Origin: Anastrepha obliqua
Taxonomy: Eukaryota; Arthropoda; Insecta; Diptera; Tephritidae
Assembly: GCF_027943255.1 (NCBI RefSeq)
Contig: NC_072896.1
Coordinates: forward strand, 64,126,501-64,190,500
DNA: 64,000 nucleotides
Direction of reading: 5' to 3'
The notes under the pieces: model-generated
Database searches by the model: none
What the model was told of the DNA's origin: nothing
Seen by the model: only the letters and a program-made list of their open reading frames with translations
Part shown: in pieces, positions 1 through 10,399 of the stretch
Layout: every line of letters begins with the position of its first letter
Numbering within the stretch: position 1 is the first letter of the stretch
Made by a program: the position numbers and the translations under genes

Positions 1-313
1 TGAGAGATTATTTGGCCAAAAACAACAAAGTTATCATACTTCAGCCACCGTATTCATCAGATTTGGGCGCCCTGCGACTTTTTCCTGTTCCCAAGATTGA
101 AGAGGCCTATGAAAGAATGGACCGAATCGCTCAGAGAGCTCAAGGTCATACCAAAAAGTACGCATCAGAACTGCTTCGATGGTTGGAAAAAACGCTGGCA
201 CAAGTGAATTATATCTGAGGTGACTGATTTGAAGGAGCTGAAATAGAAACTGATGAATAAATAAATATGTTGTGGGAAAAATGAAAATTCACCTTATTTT
301 TTAACACATCTCG
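1..313 (+). pseudogene. Mariner transposase C-terminal relic with 3' terminal inverted repeat
   Basis: The window opens inside the last third of a mariner (DD34D Tc1/mariner) transposase. The readable frame from about position 12 carries a degraded PPYSSDL segment, matching the PPYSPDL block just before the third catalytic aspartate. It loses the aspartate context through indels and ends at a TGA near 218 after a remnant of the C-terminal K-W-x-K region. The 3' end is a recognisable mariner inverted repeat (AACACATCTCGTA, equivalent to TACGAGATGTGTT inward) followed by a TA at 314-315. The 5' part lies outside the window. It cannot encode an active enzyme. A related relic with the same type of end lies at 38005-38623. 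Confidence 0.75.
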
Positions 314-315
314 TA

Positions 316-2222
316 TTTTGTAATAGGCGAGGTGTAATATCAAATAACTAGGTCAAAACTTCCGTAAAATAGGTAAGTAACAGCGGTCTTGGTTTACGTT
401 ATTCTAGGAGTGAATTGAATGGTAGTCCAAAACGCTAATTTAGCAATAAGGGAGTGGGCCACATATTGGCGAAAGACATGAATTCCATGTTCCGTTGCCG
501 AACAGTATAAAGAAACTTGTAAATAAGTACGATGTGAAAATGATGATTAGTAAAATTTGACCTGATTTGATCTATTTAATATTACGAAAGCATTCTTTTA
601 AAATGTGGGAAAAGAATTGTATAGCAAAGTTGATTTTAATAATTGAATGTTCGTCATACGACCTGTCCGACAAATTAATTTGCTCCAATTGCAAATTTTC
701 AGGGCATACACACATTATTATAATATTATACAAAATATATTGTTTCGTAACCTGGTAAAACACTTTTACAGGACCACTTTACTATTTTCATTAATTAATT
801 TTTTCGTTGTCCGTGAGAGAAATCCTGCTATCCAATTTACAATCTAAAGATGCCGATTTAGTAAAACTAAGTTTAAATATGAGCAACATATCGAAGTATT
901 TGAACTTTTAAAGTTCTGTTGAACGATTTGGTAGCCTTCATGGAAGTTATAAAACGTCATATTTGTATTATTTTGGCTGGGAATCAGAAAATAGAGGATG
1001 TGTATACCAAATTTTGCAAAAACTCTTTCCATGTATTCGAGGGACATTCATTGATGTATAAAATGAGCGCGCCAGAAAACCTAATCTATTTAAAAAAATC
1101 CTCTTTACTTTGGAACCCTGTTATGCATACACTCTCATCAGCGAAGAAAAGTTAATTAGAAATAAAATAGATTATATCAGTTCACTTATGATAGACATAA
1201 AGAGAATGAACACAATAGAGTAATTAATGTAGACCGTAATATACCGAAAATGCTTAACTCGAATACAAAATACGCACATGGTTGGAATCAGCCGAGTGGA
1301 ATAACTGCATTGATTGTCTTTACCGAAAACAATAAAAGTCATGTCAAAATAAATGTCAATGGTCAGGAAGCGAGAAAGCGATTTTAATGGCACACAAACA
1401 GTCAAAGGTCATTCAAGCGCCAGCCCCAGTATATGTAAGCGCTACATTCCCACATAAAAACAATTACTCGACAATGAAAAATGAAATTACTCACACAAAA
1501 CTGATGATTCACTTTGAGGTTCTCAAAAATTATGCTACGCATGTTTGCATGTAGGTATGTATGCACAATATATGAGAATCGATTTAATATAAGTTATGCA
1601 GTGATGAAATTGATAGCTTAGTCAAATAGAGGGAGTATATGTATATGTGAAGGTATGCTCATCTGCTCATCCGTAGATATATGTATATTTCCAAGTAATT
1701 AGATTCATTACGAAACGATATGGCTGAATACGGTTCACGGTCAAAACCTTGGTTTTCCATGCTTGTATTCCCCGGCAGCATTACCGCATGCATATACTTA
1801 TACATATGTATATGTATGTTTATTCCTGAAGGGAGTTCAGCTGACTTTAATTCACTGTGTTAGACCGCACTTTAGTTAGAGTAATACTGAAAAGATCAAT
1901 CCGCCTTTATTTTTAAGTAGTTATATCATATTCAGTTTAGTGCCTTGCTCTACCAAGAGCTACTATATACTTCTATTACTTAACAAGTAATTTATTACTC
2001 TATACTGCCAAACACGCGTTTTGGCGTTTTGGCCCATTATGAATTGAAATGATTTACTTCTCTAGGATTCTGCCGAATGAGCTGAATTTGCTAACGGTAG
2101 AGCAGTTAAAGGCAAGAAATGCAGATGAGGCGCAAATACAAAAACGTAACTTGAGGGTGGAACCCCCATTGGGGCAAATACAAAAAGAAGAATTAAACCA
2201 AAAGTAATATTACGTAAAACAT
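316..2222. other. No gene seen; AT-rich intergenic or intronic sequence
   Basis: Only short, unrelated reading frames occur here, none with a recognisable motif. The stretch has TATG-type microsatellites (about 1550-1700 and 1795-1820), typical of fly non-coding DNA. I see no transposon end or splice-delimited exon that I can support. Confidence 0.6.
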
Positions 2223-2223
2223 A

Positions 2224-2488
2224 TCGTCCCCTTAGTATAACAATAGCCTATGTGCTCATAGGCTATTTTTTTTTTGAATTTTTGGATTCTCCATCGTCGA
2301 TTTTATATGTGGTAAAAATTTTGTCAAATTCTAGTTCCACAAAGTGGGTCAAAACGTCAGTCAAAAAATAATAAATATTTACAGACATAACGAGATTTTA
2401 GTGAGAGCTACTTTCGACAAAAAGTTTGAAATTCATTTTCTCAAAACACCAAAAAATGTATAGGCTATTTTAATACTAAGGGGACGAT
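2224..2488. mobile_element. 265-bp MITE with TIRs beginning TCGTCCCCTTAGTAT, TA duplication
   Basis: A short non-coding element is bounded by near-perfect inverted repeats. The left end reads TCGTCCCCTTAGTAT and the right end reads ATACTAAGGGGACGA, each flanked by TA, as expected for Tc1/mariner-type insertion. Just inside the left end is a small hairpin (TAGCCTAT and ATAGGCTA arms, about 2245-2268). A third TAGGCTATTTTA copy lies next to the right TIR. There is no coding capacity. Its first bases (TCG..CCC) resemble those of the 253-bp MITE at 3510-3762, so the two may be distant members of one group. Confidence 0.8.
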
Positions 2489-2490
2489 AT

Positions 2491-3509
2491 ATAATATATT
2501 TATATAATTTTAATATTTCTAATAAGACCGAAAGGCTTTGTTCCGCTCAATCGAATGCATCAATTCGTTTCATATATATTTTTGGCATTCTTGAAAATGA
2601 ATAATTTATAATATTAAAGTACCTCTAAATTTCTTAGAAATAGTATATATTCTCTTTTTTAATCAAGATCACAACTTTACTCTTTTGAACCGGAAGCAAT
2701 CGGCAGAGAAAGCTTGGTTTAGTGATTCTGTTAGCTTCGGTGTACTTATGGGAGGTGTGACATGGGTGTTCCGTTACGAAGTTTGGACGCGACGCATAAG
2801 GGCCATTAGATCTGTTCCAAATAGAACAAAGCATTAAGTTCGACGTTTTGAGAGAATTGAAATTCATTTATTTGAAAGTAGTAGAAGAAACTCTCGGTAG
2901 AAGAACATATCAGTAAAACTAACGCTTAGGCTATGGTGCCAAGCGATTCTTGCTTGGCACTCCGCACACATTGTTTTAGTGCATCGTTCAACTTTATTGG
3001 AACGTCATTCAGGCATGGTTGCCTTTTGGCTTCTTCAACTGGAAAATGGAGAGGATATTTCCCTTACGTATTCTTCTGGAGAAATTTTTACAAACACGAA
3101 ATGAGACATTTCCATACAAATACGAGCAACTAAGCCTATTGAAGCACGTTTTATGAGAGAGTTTAAAATGCCTCACGCATCGTCAACGCTATCGTCGCAT
3201 CAATGGTATGTCCGGAGACTAAAAATCTCCCTTCGTTTGGAAACGTCACCCAACCTGGAAACGCTTTCGCATTACTTCAGAGTCGCTTTCCATCTTCCTC
3301 ATTACAATATCTATGCTTGTGGCTTGTGTCCAGCTCCCATTTTGTCGTCCGGAATTTTTTTCCGCGAAATACCGATGAATTCCCACTTTCTTCGCTGCTT
3401 AGCATTTAGTCGATTACATTTTTAGTGGTTATTTAACCGACTGCATTCTCCAGCGTTCGACGTTCTTGTTCCCAACGCATGCATTGGAAGCGCATGCCAA
3501 AGCACATAA
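2491..3509. other. No gene seen
   Basis: Several short open frames overlap on both strands between about 2930 and 3430, but none shows a domain, a codon-use signal or splice sites that I can defend. Base composition around 2700-3500 is somewhat less AT-rich than the flanks, so an old unrecognised relic is possible. Confidence 0.45.
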
Positions 3510-3762
3510 CGCACCCTAAATACAAAAGGGTCACAACTCAAAATTTTCCACACTCGAGCTTGACTTGTTTACAGTAGCACAAAAAACAAACTATGTGACA
3601 TATGACGCTGAAATTTGCCATGTAAGCTTATAACAGTCCTACCAAAAAACAAAAAATTTATTTTTGCCATATGTCATCCGCGCACCGTTTTATTGATAAC
3701 GTCTCGTTCATATTTGAGCAGAAGTACATTTTGAGTTGTGACCCTTTTGTATTTAGGGTGCG
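3510..3762 (+). mobile_element. 253-bp MITE, copy 1 (TIR CGCACCCTAAATACAAAAG)
   Basis: Long inverted repeats frame a non-coding core. The left TIR runs CGCACCCTAAATACAAAAGG, followed by GTCACAACTCAAAA, and the right end is its reverse complement. Flanks are ATAA on both sides, which can be read as a 4-bp duplication or as TA plus one terminal base. A second copy of exactly the same length (253 bp) lies at 54010-54262 in the opposite orientation and is flanked by ATAT on both sides. The core has no open frame. Class: non-autonomous DNA transposon; superfamily not certain. Confidence 0.88.
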
Positions 3763-4599
3763 ATAAGTTCCATAAATTAAGGAAATACTACAGAAATATT
3801 TGGCTTTCCCAATGGAACCTTTTCAATACATAAGTAAGTATGTACTTGTTGTAGTTAAATACACAAAAGCACGGATTATTCATAAATAGCTAGCACGATA
3901 TAGGAGCACTGCCACTTAAAGTGAACTGAGTGGCTTGAGTCTAATTTTTCTGCATAATATGAGTTTTGAACCGTTACCTGAACCTCATATTGCCAGACGG
4001 AGCATATTTAAATCCAATGTGTAATTTCCATTTTAGAAATATTATAAATGTTTTACAACAATACCATATATCTGTTTTATATTATCACTTCAAGTTTTGA
4101 GGCTCTTAAAAGCACCAAAAATGCACAAGACAGTAATATATTTGAGATGGAGCGGAGGTTACTGTTAACAAAATGTACGAATCTATATTTGTACAGTTGA
4201 CCTTGCCATCTTGATGTTGTTCAGTTTCATACCCTTTATTAACCTAAATAATTGATGATAGAAATACACTCGGGTGGTATGTGATCGCTATTAGAAAACA
4301 AATTCTACCACTTGGGTATTACAGGGGGTATTGCACCCGAAACCAACCGACTAGTAGTCATACCCAAACCACTAACAAAATAAACAAATAGACTATTAAA
4401 TATGTATTTCTGGGAATAGTACGTAATTTTAGACTTTATGGCAATACCTGTTTTCCATTCAGCTTAATCCGAGTTGAGTTAAGGCTGAGCTGAGCGCTTC
4501 CCTCCTTGCTACTTCCATAATTTCATACAGCTCGTCGCGAAAAATGTATTCAAAAGAAGATTCTTATAACGCTTTTCAATTTGCGTGAAAATGATCAAC
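3763..4599. other. No gene seen
   Basis: AT-rich sequence without a recognisable element. The right part leads directly into the 82-bp tandem array. A divergent partial unit may extend the array a little to the left. Confidence 0.5.
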
Positions 4600-5341
4600 A
4601 AAAGATTTTGCGTACTGATTGCACTAAGTAAAGCAAATCCTCCAAGCCGATACTGCTGTTCAAGGGAATTGCATAAAGATGAAAAGATTTTGCGTACTGA
4701 TTGTACTAAGTAAATCAAATCCTCCAAGCCGATACTGCTGTTCAAGGGAATTGCATAAAGATGAAAAGATTTTGCGTACTGATTGCACTAAGTAAAGCAA
4801 ATCCTCCAAGCCGATACTGCTGTTCAAGGGAATTGCATAAAGATGAAAAGATTTTGCGTACTGATTGTACTAAGTAAATCAAATCCTCCAAGCCGATACT
4901 GCTGTTCAAGGGAATTGCATAAAGATGAAAAGATTTTGCGTACTGATTGCACTAAGTAAAGCAAATCCTCCAAGCCGATACTGCTGTTCAAGGGAATTGC
5001 ATAAAGATGAAAAGATTTTGCGTACTGATTGTACTAAGTAAATCAAATCCTCCAAGCCGATACTGCTGTTCAAGGGAATTGCATAAAGATGAAAAGATTT
5101 TGCGTACTGATTGCACTAAGTAAAGCAAATCCTCCAAGCCGATACTGCTGTTCAAGGGAATTGCATAAAGATGAAAAGATTTTGCGTACTGATTGTACTA
5201 AGTAAATCAAATCCTCCAAGCCGATACTGCTGTTCAAGGGAATTGCATAAAGATAAAAAGATTTTGCGTACTGATTGTACTAAGTAAAGCAAATCCTCCA
5301 AGCCGATACTGCTGTTCAAGGGAATTGCATAAAGATGAAAA
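4600..5341. repeat. 82-bp tandem satellite, nine units, dimeric higher-order structure
   Basis: Nine units start at 4600, 4682, 4764, 4846, 4928, 5010, 5092, 5174 and 5256, an exact period of 82 bp, and end near 5341. Units are almost identical. Two linked sites alternate strictly: type A reads GATTGCACTAAGTAAAGC and type B reads GATTGTACTAAGTAAATC, giving A-B four times. The ninth unit is a hybrid (GTAC with AAGC). The array therefore expanded as a 164-bp dimer. The unit contains no extended open frame. It could be a minisatellite or an outlying block of a larger satellite family. Confidence 0.95.
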
Positions 5342-5867
5342 AATATCTCTTATCGTTTACTGAAGATCTCATTATGGTATCGATTAAAGTTGACAGATGC
5401 AGCCTGTTGCATTAGCAGCAGGATATAAAAGGTGTGACAAGAGGAAGGCTTAATAAAAACGCTAAAAATATTGTATATGATAATGTGACATACACTGAGA
5501 AAATTAAATCGATAAAACCCTTATATTCAAAGAGCATTGTAAAACGTACATTTTTAGAAACATTTTGTTCTATACAAAATTTAAAATGCAAATTTACAAC
5601 GGGACGTTTGGAAAACAAAAACGCAGCTTTCAATATCTACATATTCAGACTACAGGTCCAAAAATTGAAAGAATAAATCATATCGCTCATGACAACAAGA
5701 CAGAAGAGATAATGCTTCAACGTAAGGCGAAACCTCAGATATCAAAAAAAAAGAACAGCTGAATTTTTAGAGAAAAGTCATTGTCCACCTTTGAAAATTA
5801 CATAAAAACATTAGATGACCTAAACGCCATCATCAGCATCCACCGAACAACAAGAGTTCAAAGGCTA
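5342..5867. other. No gene seen
   Basis: Unique-looking AT-rich sequence between the satellite and a SINE remnant. Short overlapping frames on both strands near 5410-5760 have low-complexity composition and no motif. Confidence 0.5.
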
Positions 5868-5954
5868 TGAGCGCCTCTTATTTTGGCGTGCGTCGTGATG
5901 TTTTTCCACAAATGGAGGGGCCTATAGTTTTATGCCGATTCTACGGCCGCCAGG
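5868..5954 (-). mobile_element. SINE 3'-half fragment, degraded
   Basis: A stretch around CACAAATGGAGGGGCCTA matches the 3' half of the tRNA-derived SINE that recurs across this window, in minus orientation. The tRNA-like head and the TA tail are missing. About 87 bp survive, with several substitutions compared with the full copies at 17510 and 29019. Confidence 0.7.
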
Positions 5955-6156
5955 TAACAGTTATAACATAAGAAAATGCTTAAGCAGCACGACTCATTCG
6001 ATTGAATCCTTGTTTGCGTTCTGTCTCTTGCTTTTTTGGTTTTCAAATAATAGAAAATAAGTAAGTTTATTTTAATAAAAAAGACAGCATGTTTTGGATT
6101 GTTTTCGACAAATTGAAGTTGCGATCGATTTCACCTTTAGCTCTTTTCTGATAATA

Positions 6157-6970
6157 AAGGGTGTTTTTTTTAGAGGTTAGGTTTTCAAGTTGGCACTACT
6201 TTTTTCGTAGATGGTTCCGTTCGCGCGACGCATCGAAGAAAATTTTGTTCAGCGATGAAGCTCACTTTTGGTTGAATGGGTATGTCAATAAGCAAAATTG
6301 TCGCATTTGGAGTGAACATAATCCACAAGCCATTGCTGAGACGCCGTTACATCCTCAAAAAGTCACTGTTTGGTGTGCTCTATGGGCAGAGGGAATCATT
6401 GGTCAATATTTCTTTAAAAATGCAGCCGGCCATAATGTTACAGTCAATGGAGAGCGCTATAGAGCCATGATTAATGACTTTTTCGTGCCTGAATTGGACG
6501 ATGTTGATGTGGACGACTTTTGGTTCCAACAAGACGGCGCTACATGCCATACAGCCAACGCAACAATCGATTTATTGAAGGAAACTTTTGGTGAGCGCAT
6601 TATCTCGCGCCGTGGACCTGTGGCGTGGCCTCCAAGATCGTGCGATATAACACCGCTGAACTATTTCTTGTGGGGCTATGTGAAATCGCTTGTCTACGCA
6701 GATAAGCCCGAGATGATTGACGTCTTGGAAGAGAATATTCGACGCGTTATTGCTGACATACGGCCCCAATTGCTACAAAAAGTGGTCGAAAATTGGGCCT
6801 CTCGGCTGGAATTTATTCGAGCCAGCCGCGGCGGCCACTTGCCCGAAATCATTTTTAAAACATAATGGCAAACCCTTATCTTTATAATAAAGCTAAATTC
6901 TTGGCCATAACATTAAATTATATACGTTTTATTTCATCTTGAAAACCTAACCTCTAAAAAAAACACCCTT
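6157..6970 (+). mobile_element. Internally deleted DD41D mariner-like element with perfect 33-bp TIRs
   Basis: The element is 814 bp, flanked by TA on both sides, and its first 33 bases (starting AAGGGTGTTTTTTTTAGAGG) are perfectly repeated in inverted form at the right end. It holds the C-terminal two-thirds of a DD41D transposase, while the N-terminal DNA-binding region has been deleted. Undamaged ends combined with a defective enzyme suggest it was last moved by a transposase supplied from another copy. The DD41D group within IS630/Tc1/mariner was first named from the rosa elements of Ceratitis rosa. Confidence 0.88.
6218..6865 (+). pseudogene. DD41D transposase fragment, third catalytic Asp replaced by Asn
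   Basis: The open frame reads FSDEAHFW (first catalytic Asp), NKQNCRIW, VTVWCALWAEGIIG and FQQDGATCH (second Asp), ending with WPPRSCDITPLNYFLWGYVKS and a conserved C-terminal helix region to the TAA at 6863-6865. Exactly 41 residues separate the second Asp from the residue aligned with the third, which defines DD41D, but that residue is Asn (PLNYFLW) rather than Asp. The N-terminal helix-turn-helix half is missing, so the real start is lost and the frame merely runs in from the TIR. It should be catalytically dead. Confidence 0.85.
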
Positions 6971-6972
6971 TA

Positions 6973-7340
6973 TTTTAATAAAAACTTAATAATGTCTTCA
7001 AAAACTCCCAAAAATGCTCTGTATGTATTCGTGTTGAGCATATAAATTCCCTTCGGAAACACTTGACCGCATTCATTCACTAGAAACTAAGTTGAAATTT
7101 GAAGGACTTTGTAATTTATTTGCTTAACATGAGTCGGATATATTAGACCTACTTTTAAACCTAAATGTTTTTGTATTGTACGGAGTAAAAACAAGCTTTG
7201 AATAAAGTAAATTATCCTTATTTTAATTGATTAGGATATGTTTCTAGGTTTAAGTTCGACTCTATTGTGCTTTACATCAATTGACTTTCAAGTTATGAGT
7301 GCAATGAATTAAAAACGCAAACATGTAGCGCACCGGCGTG
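6973..7340. other. No gene seen
   Basis: AT-rich non-coding sequence to the right of the DD41D element, with no repeat or motif recognised. Confidence 0.5.
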
Positions 7341-7415
7341 TAACGTATTTCCGAATGGTAGTCACAAAATCGCGTAAGCGGGTATCGCGCCAATTAATAC
7401 GGCTACGGCGGCCGT
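7341..7415 (-). mobile_element. SINE head remnant carrying a 31-nt RTE-like LINE tail
   Basis: On the minus strand the outer pieces match the SINE head: TTCCGAATGGTAGTCAC at 7349-7365 and CGGCTACGGCGGCCG at 7400-7414. In intact copies these are joined by about 13 nt. Here they are separated by 7366-7396, which matches (27 of 31) the extreme 3' end of the LINE at 41630-41660, ending in CGCGCCAATTA. This looks like a very short LINE-tail insertion into a SINE, or a chimeric retroposition product. Confidence 0.65.
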
Positions 7416-9127
7416 CTCTAATAATAATTATCTTAAGTTAAGCCTAGCTACAAAAATTAAATGGGAAAACCATCTTATCTATTAAATTATTTTCACTGCT
7501 GAATTTTGAGCCAATCTTTTTACGTTAAGCCGTATATAAACTTACATTCTTTGCAGCTTTGCTAAAATTTGTATGTAAGTGTAAGCATAAGTCTGCTGAA
7601 GAAATATTACTGCAATTAGCTATAGAAATGGACTAAATCGTTGCTCGAGCATTGACCTAATTTTCCAAAGCCATGCAACAAAGCCGCACTTTGTTTTAAT
7701 TATTATCGCCTCAGCAACATTTCTTTGCTCATTTATCAAAAAATTGTTGTTACTGAAATACAATTTTATTTTTGCTTTTTGTCATTGCAAACTTGTGCCT
7801 TCTGCGGCCAGAGAAAACTTTTATATTTACTCTTTCTTTTGCTGCATCGCCATTGATTTTTAATTAGTATCGAATGGCACGACAATTGTCGATGTTAATT
7901 TGGAAATCATAAACAATATTACAGGCATTTATTGTTAATGTACCTTTGAATGTGCATGTGCAGGTTTACTTTCAATACTTCAACAAAGTTTCAGTTCAGT
8001 ATAGTTTTCTTTTGCTGATTTTTTGTAAACAGTAGACTAAACACTTTAAACTGACATTATTTTGACCACAAAAGGAGAAAAGATATTTTTCTTCCAATGT
8101 TACATAGGGTATCCTTTTCAAAGTTTGTCCTTCGCTAGTACTCTGAAGATGATGCTGAAAATATTACATAAAAACGAAAGCTGAAAGCGGAGAGAGAAAA
8201 CTCAAATAAAAATTTGAGCCCTTTTATCTTTTAATATTTTTTTTTATTTCTATTCAAATTTTTACTTTTTGTTCGTTTCCAACTAAAATACAAAGGAAAT
8301 GTTAGTTCTGACGTAGATGTCAATACTGGCCGCTGTGATGATGATTATAAGTAGTAGCTGCAAAATGCCTCCTGTTGCCCAATAAAGGGAGAGTGCGACA
8401 AACATATTTACAACTTCATATAGTATATCCAAACCAAAACACAATCAAATGATCATAGCGAAGTAAAAAAAATAAAAGCAGAAGCAACTATGGTCTATAC
8501 GCGTCTCTGCAGTATTTGGGCTCAAACATTTATGTTTGTTTGTATGTGCTTGAGTTTTTAATGTAGTTTTTAATTTCTCTAATGGTTTCGCCAGTACCAG
8601 TGCAGTTATTGACGAATGCAGCTGTAGTCCATGCGGCTTGTAGAGCCACAAAATTCAACGAAATGTATGCCCGTAGCGGCAATGCAGAGAATTTTCTTTA
8701 CAGAAAATTCTTATAAACAACAGCGGCGAAAAGATGAAAGCAAAAACAAAGAAATTGACAATTTATTTCCAAATTTGTGTAGGCTACCAGCCCTTGTCAT
8801 AATGGAAGTAAAAAAACTGACCAACAAAACAGGAGAAAAATGTGAGGCAGTTATAGTGACACGAAGTGGCGGAGCTAAAGTAAAAATAGTTATTTGCTGA
8901 AAAAACGTCTTTACTTAAATATAAATGTGCCCCAAAGAATATGTGTTTGTGTGCGTTTCATGTTTGTATATAATTGCACATTGTATTTTCAACTTTGCGA
9001 GCGCCGCTGTTGCGTCCACAGTTTCATTTGAGTCACACTCGATGGCGGAGCAGATGTGCATTTTAAAGTCAGTTTTTAATTGGAAGATATATTGACTTTA
9101 TATCAGTATTAAAGAATACCACCAAAC
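7416..9127. other. No gene supported
   Basis: About 1.7 kb of AT-rich DNA. A reading frame at 8631-8900 (89 codons) has no recognisable domain. It is somewhat purine-rich and lysine-rich, and I do not call it a gene. TG-rich sequence near 8940-8980 and a GC-richer patch at 9000-9060 were noted without an assignment. Confidence 0.45.
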
Positions 9128-9382
9128 TATTGGGTTGGCATCTAAGTAATTATGTATTTCACTCATAGATGGCTTCAGTTGAATTTTCAGGTTTGCAGAC
9201 GTAGTACGAGTACAAATCTAAAACACATTTTGTTATTTGATAGTTGGCAATTCAGCTATCAATCAGTAAAAAAAGTTTTTTGACGTGATAACGTCTTATA
9301 ATTCGATTTAACAGGCTGCACGCACGAAAAAATGTGTCGTTACCTTGCTCATTTGTCGTTACCTTGCTCATTGCCGTTACCT

Positions 9383-9540
9383 TGAATGAACTGCAAGCGA
9401 AAGCGCGAAACGAACGACAAAGCAAACGAAAGGCAACGTTCGACATCTTGCTCTCTCCTATTTAAGTGAGCGTATATGTGTATGTATATGCGCATATGTA
9501 CATATATAAATTCACGTATTTGTGTTTGCATATGCCTTCT
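9383..9540 (+). repeat. Internal direct repeat, copy A
   Basis: This copy begins near GAACTGCAAGCGAAAGCGCG, passes through CAACGTTCGACATCT and a TATGTATATG microsatellite, and ends CATATGCCTTCTT. It is repeated in the same orientation at 9857-10034, about 0.3 kb downstream within the same nested element. The direct orientation suggests an internal duplication or an LTR-like arrangement rather than terminal inverted repeats. Confidence 0.8.
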
Positions 9541-9856
9541 TATTAATTATTATTAATTTGATTTACTTGAAGAATTTAAAATAAAACCAAGTTTGTTAAT
9601 AATACCTGTTGTTTTAATGTTATTATTATTAATTTTTTTATTATATATGAAGGAAAAAATGTATGGTAATATTTACCATATACCTTATAAGATATGTTGT
9701 ATACTAATATATAATATGTATATAAACATGCATATACATATACAATTTCGCGCAATTTTTAAAAAGAATAAATCTATATGTAAAGATGCATACAAGTCAT
9801 ATGGACATATCAAATATACGAATCTATTCCGTACGCAAGCAAATGTAAGCTAATGT

Positions 9857-10034
9857 GCTTGAACTGCAAGCGAGAGCGCGGAACGAACGACAAAGAGCAC
9901 AATCGGCCCCCGCGTTCGGCAACGTTCGACATCTGGCTCTGATCTACTTGAGTGAGCATATATATGTATGTATATGTATGTATATGCGCATTTGTATATA
10001 AATTCACATACTTGTATTTGCATATGCCTTCTTT
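9857..10034 (+). repeat. Internal direct repeat, copy B
   Basis: Partner of the 9383-9540 repeat. It shares GAACTGCAAGCGAGAGCGCG, CGAACGACAAAG, CAACGTTCGACATCT and the TATG-rich part. It has a small insertion around 9899-9917 (the stretch from CACAATCGG to CGTTCGG) and a longer microsatellite. Confidence 0.8.
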
Positions 10035-10399
10035 CTGAGTGCATGGTAATGAACCATTTCTCTGTTGAGAATAGGACGATGATAGAAAAAGTAGGAAATG
10101 AAAGGGAGTGTTTCGAGTGTAAAGTGTCTTGAAAAAGGCAAATCGATGATGGTGCCTCATTGTGTTGTTGACTTATTAACGTCTGATGCACAATCGAAAT
10201 TGAAGATATCTTTCATGAGTTTGATAAATGTTTCGTCATTTTTCACGTTTGTGTAAATGTAACTTGACCTATTCCATTACAATTCCATTTACCTCCTCCT
10301 CTATATCCATACAATATATCTATCAAACAAATAAAATTAAAATTTTGTTTTGAAAATTGCAACCATTCCATTAATATTTTCTTATGACGTTGTCACGTT

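Larger units (their letters stand above)
9287..10394. mobile_element. Unclassified 1108-bp non-autonomous element, ACGT target duplication
   Basis: The element lies inside the mariner 5' leader. Target duplications ACGT are at 9283-9286 and 10395-10398. Ends are inverted: GATAACGTCTTATAA at the left, and TTATGACGTTGTC at the right, which reads GACAACGTCATAA inward. Inside are three copies of CGTTACCTTG (about 9340-9382) and two long direct repeats (9383-9540 and 9857-10034), each ending in TATG microsatellite plus CATATGCCTTCTT. No transposase is present. A 4-bp duplication is known for Chapaev, Sola and some Academ elements, but the termini do not let me assign one. Confidence 0.75.

Noticed and set aside
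4600..5341. CRISPR-like array
   Set aside because: Units are contiguous 82-bp tandem repeats without unique spacers, in a fly genome.
8631..8900. Plus-strand open frame of 89 codons
   Set aside because: No recognisable family or splice context. Lysine-rich composition is expected from an A-rich strand.
9287..10394. Pair of LTRs (9383-9540 and 9857-10034) of a retrotransposon
   Set aside because: The repeats are internal, lack TG...CA ends and a target duplication, and the element's true ends are short inverted repeats with ACGT.
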